A stretch of 34,402 nt of DNA, taken from an uncultured SAR86 cluster bacterium. Lineage in GTDB: Bacteria; Pseudomonadota; Gammaproteobacteria; Magnimaribacterales; D2472. A model generated the notes under the pieces. It saw only the letters and a program-made list of their open reading frames with translations, ran no database searches and had not been told where the DNA came from. The position numbers and the translations under genes were made by a program. The stretch is from NCBI GenBank assembly GCA_902528875.1, contig CABZTX010000008.1:1-34402 (forward strand), in the 5' to 3' direction. Below, piece after piece: positions 1-9,851 of this stretch; within the stretch, counting starts at the first letter, position 1, and the number at the start of each line of letters is the position of its first letter.

Positions 1-1
1 G

Positions 2-436
2 AAAACTTTTATATTACTTTTTGTATCAATTTTTTTTATGAGTCCTGTTTATGCTGTTAAATATGACAAGTTAAAACCAAGTGCATTGTACGAAAGAGCA
101 ATCAAATATCTTGATAAACAGGATTACGCAAAGGCAAATAAAGCCTTAAAAGCTTATACAAAATCTGAGCCAGATGATGCTGATGGTTGGAATTTATATG
201 CCTATGCCAACAGAAAAATGAATAAGTTTGAAAAAGCCGAAATGTATTACGAAAAAGCTTTAAATATAGACCCAGATCATAAAGGTGCATTGGAATACCA
301 AGGGGAACTATATATGCAAACTAATAGACCAGATTTAGCACAGGAAAATTTAATTAGACTTGTAAAACTGTGTCCAGATTCATGCTATGAATTACAAAAG
401 CTTGAACAGTATATATCTATTACTGCTAAGAAATAA
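2..436 (+). CDS. TPR-repeat protein with N-terminal signal peptide, 5'-truncated by window start
   Basis: The ORF-track start at 38 is internal. The frame stays open to base 2 (KTFILLFVSIFFMSPVYA...), which reads as a signal peptide ending VYA. TPR-like repeats follow (ADGWNLYAYANRKMNKFEKAEMYYEKALNIDPDHKGALEYQGELYMQ). Confidence 0.85.
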   Translation, partial: KTFILLFVSIFFMSPVYAVKYDKLKPSALYERAIKYLDKQDYAKANKALKAYTKSEPDDADGWNLYAYANRKMNKFEKAEMYYEKALNIDPDHKGALEYQGELYMQTNRPDLAQENLIRLVKLCPDSCYELQKLEQYISITAKK

Positions 437-447
437 GACCGTTAAAT

Positions 448-933
448 ATGAAAAGTATTTTCTTTATCTTTGTTTTATTTTCTCTGAATATCTCTGCCAC
501 TAATGCTGAGGACGAACTCCACAAAACAATTTTTAAATTTTGGGAAGCAAGAAACAACCAAGACTTTGAAAAAATATTTTTTTATGAAAGCAAGATTGGA
601 GCTTTAACAGGTTCATCTTCAGATAATCATTTTTACGAAGATCCTCCGCCCGATTTTAAGTCGGTAGTGAACTATTATTCAACAGTAAAATCTGATCTTA
701 AACCTAGCTTTATTAAGATCTATAAATTATCAGAAAATGTATATTTATCTCTCTATTATTTAACAGGAAGATATGAATATTCAAATGGAAAAATCAATGA
801 CAATTATAAATCAAGAGCATCTAACATATGGCTTTATGAGGACGAGGGATTCAAGCTTTATTATAAAAACTTTAATAAGTTAAAAGATGACCTTGTCCCA
901 GAAGAAATTGGACCCTATCCTGCAAAGAAATAA
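448..933 (+). CDS. Secreted hypothetical protein
   Basis: 161 aa ORF with N-terminal signal peptide (MKSIFFIFVLFSLNISATNA); no family recognised. Confidence 0.7.
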   Translation: MKSIFFIFVLFSLNISATNAEDELHKTIFKFWEARNNQDFEKIFFYESKIGALTGSSSDNHFYEDPPPDFKSVVNYYSTVKSDLKPSFIKIYKLSENVYLSLYYLTGRYEYSNGKINDNYKSRASNIWLYEDEGFKLYYKNFNKLKDDLVPEEIGPYPAKK

Positions 934-937
934 ATTA

Positions 938-1792
938 ATGTTAATGATTAAATTGCTCCAAAATTCAATAATTTTGTATCTTATATTCTTTGTTTCATTA
1001 GTTAAAGCTGATTCTATTGGAAAAATGCCCATCGAATATACATATGGCAAAGACAAAATACAGGCTATCGATTTTTATCCTGGATCTTCAGATAAAGTTT
1101 TAATTTGGATTCATGGCGGAGGTTGGCTGTTTGGAGACAAAAGATCTGAAAGATGGATACGGAGATTCCAAAGACATTTTGTTGATTATCAAAAATATAA
1201 TGTTTTCATGATTGGCTATAGGGTTGGAAGGAATACAGCTCCTCAAGCTGTCGATGATGTGATATGCGCATACCAAAAAATTGAAAGTATCATAGATAAT
1301 GAAAGTTTCTCTTCAAATGATATTATTGTTGCAGGTGCAAGTGCTGGTGGACATTTAGCTCTTATGCTAGGCCTTAATGAAGTAAAAAACACAGATGCAT
1401 GTAAATACAATAAAAGACCTAAGGCAGTAGTAAATTTATTCGGTATTACAGATCTTCAAAAAACGTCTGACTATTTAGATGAGAATAAATTTTTTTCTCA
1501 ATCCAATTATGTTAAATCATGGATATCTTCAAATGATTCATTATCAGAAATGTCATATAACTATTCACCTGTTAATCTTAGTACAACTACTATTCCAAAT
1601 ATTCTTACTATTCACGGAACAGATGATAGTTGGGTCCCATACAATCAAGCAGAAATACTTAATGCAAAATTTAAAAATAATCACATACTGGTAACAATTA
1701 AAAAGGGCGGGCATTATCGTTTTAAAAAAGATCAAAATGAATATATAGCGTTCAAAATTGATGAATTTCTTAAAGATAATTATAAGTTTTAG
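938..1792 (+). CDS. Secreted alpha/beta hydrolase (BD-FAE/esterase-lipase like)
   Basis: IHGGGW oxyanion-hole motif, GASAGG nucleophile elbow, C-terminal GTDDSWVP and GGHYRF. The track start at 887 overlaps the upstream gene; ATG 938 precedes a hydrophobic leader. Confidence 0.85.
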   Translation: MLMIKLLQNSIILYLIFFVSLVKADSIGKMPIEYTYGKDKIQAIDFYPGSSDKVLIWIHGGGWLFGDKRSERWIRRFQRHFVDYQKYNVFMIGYRVGRNTAPQAVDDVICAYQKIESIIDNESFSSNDIIVAGASAGGHLALMLGLNEVKNTDACKYNKRPKAVVNLFGITDLQKTSDYLDENKFFSQSNYVKSWISSNDSLSEMSYNYSPVNLSTTTIPNILTIHGTDDSWVPYNQAEILNAKFKNNHILVTIKKGGHYRFKKDQNEYIAFKIDEFLKDNYKF

Positions 1793-1796
1793 GCAT

Positions 1797-2336
1797 ATGA
1801 AAAAATTTATATATCTTTGTTGGATTTTTTTGCTATTTGGCTGCTCTCCAGCTGAAAAAAACTCTTACGTACCTCCATTAAAATTTATAAACATTTCAAA
1901 TGAAATTAATATAGACAAGAAAGAAAAGTCTTTTAGAAAAATTAAATCAATTATTAGTGATAATGAAAAATATAAGCTTAAGTCCAATCAACAAGATTCA
2001 ATTGATTTTGACATTAAAATTATTGATATTGATTATGCTATCGATTGTGGACAAATGAATGATGAGAGGTATGTAGACTATATTAAAAGAATTTTTGACT
2101 CGTCTTTGACTGCAACAGGTAAAGTAAAAATAGATCATCATGCAAATCCAAAACTAGAATTAGTAATTTTTTATGATTTTATCTCCTTAGAAACTGGAAC
2201 AAGGTGGAGGTTTAGCACAAACAAACCTAAAGAAATTTTAGTTGGCAATCCGGCATATGGTCTTGATCCATATAGAGTATGCCAATCAAGCGGAAATTTA
2301 GAAAAAGAATTTTTAAATTATCTTTCCAATAAATAA
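1797..2336 (+). CDS. Hypothetical lipoprotein
   Basis: In-frame ATG at 1797 gives MKKFIYLCWIFLLFGCSPAEK with lipobox LFGC; the track start at 1758 is upstream extension. Confidence 0.7.
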   Translation: MKKFIYLCWIFLLFGCSPAEKNSYVPPLKFINISNEINIDKKEKSFRKIKSIISDNEKYKLKSNQQDSIDFDIKIIDIDYAIDCGQMNDERYVDYIKRIFDSSLTATGKVKIDHHANPKLELVIFYDFISLETGTRWRFSTNKPKEILVGNPAYGLDPYRVCQSSGNLEKEFLNYLSNK

Positions 2337-3271
2337 ATCAAACCAGACTTAAATCTTTCACCAAAGAAGGGTGACTTGTGTTCGTGACCAGGGAAAACTT
2401 TAGTCTGAAATCTTATTTGACTGTTATTAAAAATTTCATCGATTTCTCTTTGAGGGACTCCATATAAAGAATCTAAACCGAGAGTTCCATGATCAAAATA
2501 AAATTTTTGGTCTGTTATTTCTTCTATATTTTCTGTGACATATTTTTTAATAGCTAAAGTGGTTTCCTCATCTCCACTAATTTCCACCGTATTAGTTTTC
2601 ATATTTACAGGCAATACAATATATTCACTAATTTGAATTCCAACCCAGTGAGTCGAGAAAGATCCAACAAATCCAAATAATTCAGGATATTCTAAACATA
2701 AATTAATTGATGATAGTCCCCCCATACTTGCACCCATAACACCTAAATTATTTTTATTAAGGACCACATTAAATTTGGTTTCTATTAACGGTATTACTCC
2801 GTTCACAATAAAGTTTGGATAGTCAAATTTTTTTGTATCAATAAAAGACTTATAAATATATTTTTTTAAACCATTCTGAAAATACTGAATTGATTCTTTT
2901 GGGAAATACTCAGCATATCTTCTTGTTTCATCAATAATCTTGCCCTTATGACGTTTAGCGCTATCTATTGCGATAATTATTATATTAAGATTAAAACCTT
3001 CATCATAAAGCTCCTTGAAACTATCATCGATATTCCAGGACATACCGTTCCAAGAATCCTCTTCTGAGAAAAGCTCTTCACCATCATTCATGATAATAAA
3101 TTTAGTTTCTGAATTTATATCTTTTTTTGTAGGTGTTGGATAATATATTTGTACTTTTCTTATATTTGATTCGCTATTTATAAAAATTTCCTCGATATTA
3201 CCAAAAGATAACTCTGCAAATAGGATTGGAACACCCATAGCATAGAGTATAAGAATTTTAATACTTTTCAT
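2318..3271 (-). CDS. Secreted alpha/beta-hydrolase, esterase D / enterochelin-esterase-like
   Basis: Signal peptide, GASMGGLSS nucleophile elbow, FPGHEHKSPFF C-terminal His region. The start overlaps the upstream sulfatase stop (ATGA). Confidence 0.75.
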   Translation of the reverse strand: MKSIKILILYAMGVPILFAELSFGNIEEIFINSESNIRKVQIYYPTPTKKDINSETKFIIMNDGEELFSEEDSWNGMSWNIDDSFKELYDEGFNLNIIIIAIDSAKRHKGKIIDETRRYAEYFPKESIQYFQNGLKKYIYKSFIDTKKFDYPNFIVNGVIPLIETKFNVVLNKNNLGVMGASMGGLSSINLCLEYPELFGFVGSFSTHWVGIQISEYIVLPVNMKTNTVEISGDEETTLAIKKYVTENIEEITDQKFYFDHGTLGLDSLYGVPQREIDEIFNNSQIRFQTKVFPGHEHKSPFFGERFKSGLIYLLER

Positions 3272-4743
3272 TGATTCTTAGAATTTTGAAAAGCTTTTTC
3301 GATCCAAGGAATTCTATTTTCAGGACCCCCAAACAAATCAGGATCCTTTAGAACTTCAGTCAGTGGAAGAGATCTATTTTCACCTTTTGGCCAATCAATA
3401 AGTTTTCTTTTTAAACTATCAGCAATATTTCTATTTTCTGCGATTATATTAGTTGTTTCTAATGGGTCCTCCATGATATTAAACAAATATATTTCATCAG
3501 AATATAATATTAATTTATAAGGCATATCTATTATTGCAGTTGCATCTCCAACAACATTTATTACACTATATTTAGTTGGTTCTGTTTGTCCTTTTTCAAA
3601 AAGATCATCAATCTTAGACCTTCCGTCAGTAACAAGATTTTTCTTATAACCTACTAATTCAAGCAAAGTTGGCATAACATCAATCATAGACATAAATAGC
3701 TCACTTTTTTTTCCTTCAAGTTCATTTGGCCACCAAATAACAGCTGGTACCCGTATACCTCCCTCTGAAATGGACATTTTTCCTTTTTGTAATGGAAAAT
3801 TACTACTACCACCATCAAAATTACTACAAAGCCACTCTAGCACGTCAATACTCAATGGTCTTTGCCAATCACACATGCCAAGTTTTTTTGGTAGATTTAA
3901 AAAGTTTGGTCTAATCTCGTTATTGGGAATAAGACCACCATTATCACTTGCAAAAAGAATAATTGTATTATCAATAATATTTGCCTTTTCTAATGATTGG
4001 ATAATTGAGCCAATGGCTTGATCCATCTCAGAAACCATAGCTGCATGAATCTTTCTTTTTTCATCTAAAATTTCAGAGTAATTTTCTATTGATTCATAGG
4101 GTGCTTCATTTGGTGTATGCGGAGCTCCAAAGTTAATATTCATAAACAAAGGAAATTTGCCATCATGTCTTTCTATTATTTTAACAGCATCATCTCTAAT
4201 AAGATGAGTTGTGTAACCATCCTCTCTAATGCCTTCCTCATTTCTTTGCCAATCATGACCACCACCGTGATTGTGATCCCAATAGCCAATTCCTCCCTGA
4301 AGATATCCGTAAAAGTAATCAAAACCCCTTCGAGTAGGAAAGTAGTCAGGTGTATATGCACCCAAGTGCCATTTCCCTAAAAGATAATTCTTATAACCTA
4401 ATTCTTTTAGATATTCTGGAAGTATTTTTTCTTCCAAACTTAAGCCAAGCTTCTGATTTTTAGAAATTGGCCTTGTAATTCCAAGCCTTAAAGCAGACTT
4501 CCCAGTCATTAATTCTGCTCTGGTTGGACTACAAGTAGGTTGAACATAGAATCTATCAAGTTCAATCCCAGAGATTATCATTTTATCTATGTTTGGTGTT
4601 TTAATTTCGCTTCCATGGTAACTGACGTCATTCCAACCAAGATCATCAGCCAAAATAATAATAATATTTGGAAGACTTATAATAAAATTTGAACAGAAGA
4701 TAAGGATAAATGTTGCAATGATGTTATTGAACATTTTTTTCAT
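3268..4743 (-). CDS. Arylsulfatase (sulfatase family, Cys-type)
   Basis: IIIILADDLGWNDVSYHGS metal-binding N-terminus; CSPTRAELMTGK formylglycine motif (CxPxR); FASDNGG metal motif; signal peptide. Confidence 0.92.
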   Translation of the reverse strand: MKKMFNNIIATFILIFCSNFIISLPNIIIILADDLGWNDVSYHGSEIKTPNIDKMIISGIELDRFYVQPTCSPTRAELMTGKSALRLGITRPISKNQKLGLSLEEKILPEYLKELGYKNYLLGKWHLGAYTPDYFPTRRGFDYFYGYLQGGIGYWDHNHGGGHDWQRNEEGIREDGYTTHLIRDDAVKIIERHDGKFPLFMNINFGAPHTPNEAPYESIENYSEILDEKRKIHAAMVSEMDQAIGSIIQSLEKANIIDNTIILFASDNGGLIPNNEIRPNFLNLPKKLGMCDWQRPLSIDVLEWLCSNFDGGSSNFPLQKGKMSISEGGIRVPAVIWWPNELEGKKSELFMSMIDVMPTLLELVGYKKNLVTDGRSKIDDLFEKGQTEPTKYSVINVVGDATAIIDMPYKLILYSDEIYLFNIMEDPLETTNIIAENRNIADSLKRKLIDWPKGENRSLPLTEVLKDPDLFGGPENRIPWIEKAFQNSKNQ

Positions 4744-5594
4744 TTAGATGCACTTAATTTTTCAATAATTGGTTTTAGAAAAGCGGACGATTGATTTTTA
4801 TAAAACTCATGTAATATTTTATATTCCTTATCAGAATAATAATCTAAAATCCCCATTTTATAGCTTTCTCTATTCTTCAAACTTTCCCAATAATTTTTAA
4901 TTAAAGGAGTTCTATTTGTGTAAAGAGCATCCTCAAGCTGAAGATCTTTAAGCCTATGGAAAAGACACATCATATTTATATCAACGTGTGAAAAATCACC
5001 ATAAAAAAATTCGTTTCCATCTGATAGGACATTCTCTAGACTAATTAATTCTTTTACAAAATTTTTAATTCCTGCTTTAGGCATATTTTTTGCAATACCG
5101 AAGAAGTACATCGATAAAAAAATAATTTTTCTATCGCGTCTAGGATGATTTAATAAGATCTTTAAAATTGATTTAAGTGGTAAAGATTTAACCATCGATT
5201 GAATAAGAGGTGCTGAAAATACTGGAAGTATTGTTCCAATAGTTGAAGCAAACTTTACGCCCTCGGTGATTGTTGTATTTAAAACCCATGATTGAGAATT
5301 TTGAAAATCGTTATTGCAAAGATTAATATCGTTATTTCCTTGCAGCTTATCCAATTCTCTTATTATCTTTACGCTATCATATGTAACCTTCTCATTAATT
5401 TTTATTACTGGTACCGTGCCTAGCGGGTTTAACTTTAAAAAATCCCTATTAAGATTTTCTCCTTCAGGATATTGATCACAAAGTTTTATATGTTTTTCAG
5501 AGAAATTTAATCCCTTCTCATATAGCGCGACACGAACCATTTGACTACATAGAGACCAATTAGCATGAAAGAGTTTAATAATAGGCGATGACAT
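4740..5594 (-). CDS. Glutathione S-transferase family protein
   Basis: Thioredoxin-fold N-terminus (IKLFHANWSLCSQMVRVALYEKGL...LNPLGTVPVI) followed by an alpha-helical C-terminal domain. Confidence 0.8.
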   Translation of the reverse strand: MSSPIIKLFHANWSLCSQMVRVALYEKGLNFSEKHIKLCDQYPEGENLNRDFLKLNPLGTVPVIKINEKVTYDSVKIIRELDKLQGNNDINLCNNDFQNSQSWVLNTTITEGVKFASTIGTILPVFSAPLIQSMVKSLPLKSILKILLNHPRRDRKIIFLSMYFFGIAKNMPKAGIKNFVKELISLENVLSDGNEFFYGDFSHVDINMMCLFHRLKDLQLEDALYTNRTPLIKNYWESLKNRESYKMGILDYYSDKEYKILHEFYKNQSSAFLKPIIEKLSASK

Positions 5595-5605
5595 ATCAAA
5601 GAGAA

Positions 5606-6292
5606 TTAATCTTTATACTTTTTCCTCATATTTGTGACTGCTTCTAAACCAGAAACAGGTTTCTTTCCTTCAGGAACGGTATTGCCTTTTTGAATAAGCT
5701 CTAAGAATGGCGTTCCTGATTTAAACATTTCATATAATTTTTCAACATCCATGTTAGTTCCAATTGGCTCATCTTCAAAGTCAGGAGAAATATTCTGTTT
5801 AAACTCATCAGCTGAAGAAAAATGCTCAAAGAATACCTCGACAAGATTATTGTCAGGATCTTTATAATAAATGCCACTAATCCAGCCATGATTAATTGTC
5901 CAAAGTGGTTCTAAACCTCTCTCTTTCGCACCAAAATAAAAATCAAACCAATTTTCGATTGGATTTATCCTATAAGAAATATGATCCAAGCCTTCAATAG
6001 AAGGAAGTTTTCTATTTAAAAAAATTTTAAATTTCATAATAGTTTTTTGAATAAAATTTAAATTTTTTAAGACTCCAGATGTATTTGCAATTGCTATCCT
6101 ATGATGCTCATCGTCGAAAGCTAAAAAAGTAATCATATTACTTTGATAAAGAGGCTCACAGCCGAAAAGGTTTTTATAAAAACTAACCATTGCCTTATAG
6201 TTAGTTGTCTTAAAAGCAATATGATGAAAGTCATCTGGCGCATGATTTGAAGAAAAGTTTTGATACAGATCTTTATTAAATATTTTTTCCAT
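5606..6292 (-). CDS. VOC-family protein, type I extradiol dioxygenase-like
   Basis: Paired glyoxalase/VOC modules; candidate metal ligands in DDFHHIAF, GLDHISYR and DNNLVEVF. Confidence 0.8.
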   Translation of the reverse strand: MEKIFNKDLYQNFSSNHAPDDFHHIAFKTTNYKAMVSFYKNLFGCEPLYQSNMITFLAFDDEHHRIAIANTSGVLKNLNFIQKTIMKFKIFLNRKLPSIEGLDHISYRINPIENWFDFYFGAKERGLEPLWTINHGWISGIYYKDPDNNLVEVFFEHFSSADEFKQNISPDFEDEPIGTNMDVEKLYEMFKSGTPFLELIQKGNTVPEGKKPVSGLEAVTNMRKKYKD

Positions 6293-6346
6293 AAAATTAT
6301 CCTACAAACATTATACTTACTCACCAATTTATTTATACTATAAACC

Positions 6347-7255
6347 ATGAAACTGCTTACTTTTACAACAAAAAATAATAGTACTAATTGTAAAATCGGT
6401 GCATTACATAATGACATGGTAATAGACTTTTCAGATGCAAACTTGCCGAGTGATATGATAAGTTTCATTGAGCTAGGGTCTGAGGGTTTAGACATTGCAA
6501 ATGATTTTGTTGAATCAAGTAAAACTGGCCTAGATGTTAAAGATATAATAATAAAAGCGCCGATTAGTAGGCCCAACAAAATTTTAGCTGTGGGATTAAA
6601 CTACAAAAAACATGTTGATGAAGCGAAGGATTTGACCAACCATCATTCAAGTGGAGTTGAGCTCCAGGAAACCTTCCCAAATATATTTAATAAACAAAAC
6701 TCTTCAGTAAATGATCCCTATGGAGAAGTTCATAGACCCAATGCATCTGACTGGCTTGATTATGAGGGCGAGATGGGTTTTGTTGTGGGTAAAAAATGTA
6801 GGCATGTGCCATATGAAAAAGCTGAATCATGTATCTATGGATATACTGTTGTGAATGATTTTACTATAAGAGACTGGCAGTACAGAGGTCCTCCACATAC
6901 CATGACTATGGGAAAATCATGGGACACACATTGTCCTTTTGGTCCTTACATTGTTACTTCTGACGAAATAAAAGATCCTCATAATTTAGAGCTAAAAACA
7001 TTTGTTAACGGCGAAGAAAGACAAAACACCAACACTGGTTTATTGATTTACGATTGTTTTACTTTGGTTGAATACCTCTCAACTGCTTTTACTTTAACTC
7101 CTGGTGATTTAATCCCAACTGGTACCCCTGAGGGCTCAGCATTATCAACTCAAAATTGGCTTAAGCCAGGTGATAAAGTTAAAGTTGAAATAGAGGGTAT
7201 TGGATATATCGAGAATCTAGTAATTCAAGAGCCAGAATCAACTATTAAAAATTAA
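6347..7255 (+). CDS. Fumarylacetoacetate hydrolase family protein
   Basis: NKILAVGLNYKKHVDEA, DYEGEMGFVVGKKCRHVP, GYTVVNDFTIRDWQ, GDLIPTGTPEGSA: FAH-family signature. Confidence 0.92.
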   Translation: MKLLTFTTKNNSTNCKIGALHNDMVIDFSDANLPSDMISFIELGSEGLDIANDFVESSKTGLDVKDIIIKAPISRPNKILAVGLNYKKHVDEAKDLTNHHSSGVELQETFPNIFNKQNSSVNDPYGEVHRPNASDWLDYEGEMGFVVGKKCRHVPYEKAESCIYGYTVVNDFTIRDWQYRGPPHTMTMGKSWDTHCPFGPYIVTSDEIKDPHNLELKTFVNGEERQNTNTGLLIYDCFTLVEYLSTAFTLTPGDLIPTGTPEGSALSTQNWLKPGDKVKVEIEGIGYIENLVIQEPESTIKN

Positions 7256-7263
7256 TTATTAAA

Positions 7264-8757
7264 TTGAAAGAATATGACGTAGCAATTTGTGGTTATGGTC
7301 CTGTCGGCGCGGTGCTTTCAATTCTTTTAGCTCAATATGGACATAGCGTTTGTATTATTGAGAAAAATAATGGTCCATCTCCAACTGCTAGAGCAATAAA
7401 TACCGATGCTGAGCAACTTAGAGTGTTTGATAAATTTGGTATTGCAAATATGGTTGTTGAAAATTCAAATCAAATAGATAAAGTTCGTTTTTCTGACGCT
7501 AATTTAAAACCGATTCAAACAATTAATCAACCAAAGGGAGACTCAAAGATGGGATGGCCTAATCAGGTACTATTTTATCAACCAGAGTTAGAATCTTTTC
7601 TTAGAGATACTGTAAGTAATTATATAAATATTGATGTTAAAGAATCATGCGAGCTTATTGATTTTTTGGATGATCAAACATGCGTAAATCTTATTTGTAA
7701 AAAACAATCTGAAAACTTTGAAATTAAAGCAAAATATTTAATAGGATGTGACGGTGCCAGTAGTTTTGTAAGAAAAAAACTCAAAATACAATTAGAAGAT
7801 CTTGGTTATAACCAGAAATGGTTGGTATGTGACGCACATTTAACAAAAGATATAAATCTAAAAAATGAACTCATACAGATTTGTGATCCAAAAAGACCAT
7901 GCACCTTTCTTCATGGTAGAAGAGGTCACCTTAGATTTGAGTTTAGGGTAATGCCAAACGATAACAAAGAGGATTTTAAGAATGAGGAAATTATTTGGGA
8001 TCTTTTATCTCCTTGGATTAATAAAAATAATGCAACTCTAGAAAGGGCAGTTATATATAAATTTCATGCATGCATTGCAAATGAATGGTTCAAAGATAAA
8101 GTTCTTATTGCAGGAGATGCTGCTCATCAAATGCCACCTTTTATGGGAGCAGGAATGGGAACTGGTATTAGAGATGTTGCTAACATTGCATGGAAATTAG
8201 ACTTAATACTTCAAAACAAAGCTTCAAAAAAAATATTAACTACTTTCAAAGAAGAAAGATATCCACATGCTAAATGGACTGTTGCGCAAACAATAACAAT
8301 TGGTGAAATAATAGAAGGTTTTTGCGCAGCTGCAGAAGGAAAAGAATATAAACCAAAAAGCACTGGGTATGGTGTCAGGTTTCCCCATATTCCTAAGGGC
8401 ATTTTTAGTAATCCTGAAGATAGAATTACAGGCTATCCAATTCCTCAACCAAGAATAACAATTAATAAAAAAACGGTTATGTTAGACGAAGTCATAAGAT
8501 CAAAATTTGTAATAATCACAAAATGTGATAGTTATAAAATTAGCAAAGAAGCAAAGGATATAGTTGATCACCTGGCAATAGAATATTTGCATTTATCAGA
8601 TGATGACGATCCTGATGGAAGATTAAATAAGATTTTTGAAACCTATCAGTTTGTCTTAGTTAGACCAGACTTATATGTATACGGTGGAAGTTCCAAAAAT
8701 GATTTATCTAAAATGATTATAAGTTTAAAAAGTATGTTTTCTTTGATGAATAATTAG
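7264..8757 (+). CDS. FAD-dependent aromatic monooxygenase (PF01494 / 3-(3-hydroxyphenyl)propionate hydroxylase-like)
   Basis: GYGPVGAVLSILLAQYG Rossmann motif, DGASSFVRKKL (DG motif), VLIAGDAAHQMPPFMGAGMGTGIRDVANIAWKL (GD motif). TTG start. Confidence 0.9.
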   Translation: MKEYDVAICGYGPVGAVLSILLAQYGHSVCIIEKNNGPSPTARAINTDAEQLRVFDKFGIANMVVENSNQIDKVRFSDANLKPIQTINQPKGDSKMGWPNQVLFYQPELESFLRDTVSNYINIDVKESCELIDFLDDQTCVNLICKKQSENFEIKAKYLIGCDGASSFVRKKLKIQLEDLGYNQKWLVCDAHLTKDINLKNELIQICDPKRPCTFLHGRRGHLRFEFRVMPNDNKEDFKNEEIIWDLLSPWINKNNATLERAVIYKFHACIANEWFKDKVLIAGDAAHQMPPFMGAGMGTGIRDVANIAWKLDLILQNKASKKILTTFKEERYPHAKWTVAQTITIGEIIEGFCAAAEGKEYKPKSTGYGVRFPHIPKGIFSNPEDRITGYPIPQPRITINKKTVMLDEVIRSKFVIITKCDSYKISKEAKDIVDHLAIEYLHLSDDDDPDGRLNKIFETYQFVLVRPDLYVYGGSSKNDLSKMIISLKSMFSLMNN

Positions 8758-8924
8758 AGCAGATAACTTGTAGCAACATACATCCAAAAAGCCATCATAC
8801 CAATTGTTAGAAACATAAAGATTTGCGCTTGTCTATTTTTATTCATTTTATAAAGAGAAATACAAATCATCATACCTATAAAACCAATAGTTAATGCTAT
8901 AAATAAATGAGCTTGATATGTCAT
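8754..8924 (-). CDS. Small predicted membrane protein (56 aa)
   Basis: Not in the ORF track. Reverse-strand translation: MTYQAHLFIALTIGFIGMMICISLYKMNKNRQAQIFMFLTIGMMAFWMYVATSYLL*. Two hydrophobic segments around a basic loop; fills the otherwise empty gap before the MAPEG gene. Confidence 0.55.
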   Translation of the reverse strand: MTYQAHLFIALTIGFIGMMICISLYKMNKNRQAQIFMFLTIGMMAFWMYVATSYLL

Positions 8925-8954
8925 ATTTTCATTATATTTACTAAAAGCTTAAAA

Positions 8955-9371
8955 CTAAAATAAAAATATACCCAGATCGACTATTAAATAAAAGCACGTT
9001 AGAAAACCAATGCCAAAAGGTATGCTTCTGAGGCTAGGATTTTTGTTTGTAACCACTTTGTAGTAAATAATCATATGTATAATTCGAGATACAGCGTAGA
9101 TCCATAAAATAATAGATAGTTTTAGTGAATCATATTCAGAAAGAATTGCTAATATGGCGATTCCAAACAATGGAATAATATTTTCAATTGAATTCCAAAA
9201 TGTTCTGTATGCTCTAAATAAAAAAGATGATTGTCCAAGTGCAGGGTCCATAACACCAACCTTATATCCTCTTTGTCTTCTATGCAGTCTAATATAGACA
9301 ATAGCTTGAAAAATGATTGTTGTTAAGATTACCCATAATGCTAAAAACGAAGAATTATAAGCATCAAACAT
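8955..9371 (-). CDS. MAPEG-family membrane protein
   Basis: Four hydrophobic segments with FRAYRTFWNSIENIIPLFGIAILA, the MAPEG-type R-x3-NxxEN core; Shine-Dalgarno-like GAGGGGG upstream of ATG. Confidence 0.8.
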   Translation of the reverse strand: MFDAYNSSFLALWVILTTIIFQAIVYIRLHRRQRGYKVGVMDPALGQSSFLFRAYRTFWNSIENIIPLFGIAILAILSEYDSLKLSIILWIYAVSRIIHMIIYYKVVTNKNPSLRSIPFGIGFLTCFYLIVDLGIFLF

Positions 9372-9432
9372 AATACCCCCTCTGATTTCACATTTAATTT
9401 CTTATATATATTATTATAGTCTCATTAATCCT

Positions 9433-9816
9433 ATGAAAGTTATTAAAGAAAAAATTAACTTTAATTGTTCTGCAAAACACCTCTGGAACATTTTGTCTGA
9501 TGTCACAAGATGTGATTGGGTTCCAACGATTGATAAAATTTCTATGAAAGGCGATTGCAGAGTTTTTGAAATGACTGGCATGGGAATGGTTAAAGAGAAA
9601 ATCATTCTTCTTGATAATGAAAATATGACCTTAAAATATTCAGCAGTAGAAACAAGAACCCCATTAAATCATCATCTAGCGACTATGGAAATAACATCAG
9701 ATGGCAAAAATAATTGCATACTACAATGGAAAACAGAAATAGATCCTGAAATATTTGCCGATGCTATCCATCAAGGAATGTTAATTTCAATTGAGGGAAT
9801 TAAAGAAATTTTATAG
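9433..9816 (+). CDS. SRPBCC (START/polyketide cyclase-like) family protein
   Basis: KHLWNILSDVTRCDWVPTIDKI...; about 127 aa SRPBCC pattern. Confidence 0.75.
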   Translation: MKVIKEKINFNCSAKHLWNILSDVTRCDWVPTIDKISMKGDCRVFEMTGMGMVKEKIILLDNENMTLKYSAVETRTPLNHHLATMEITSDGKNNCILQWKTEIDPEIFADAIHQGMLISIEGIKEIL

Positions 9817-9851
9817 ACTATATGTCCTATTGGTAGAAACTTTTAACTTAT

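Noticed and set aside
3770-4380. Plus- and minus-strand ORFs inside the sulfatase gene (3770-4021, 4117-4380, 4176-4361)
   Set aside because: Antisense or out-of-frame to a strongly supported arylsulfatase; compositionally spurious.
6133-6579. 148-aa minus-strand ORF
   Set aside because: Overlaps the well-supported VOC and FAH genes and their divergent promoter; the translation has no recognisable domain. Likely a spurious shadow ORF.
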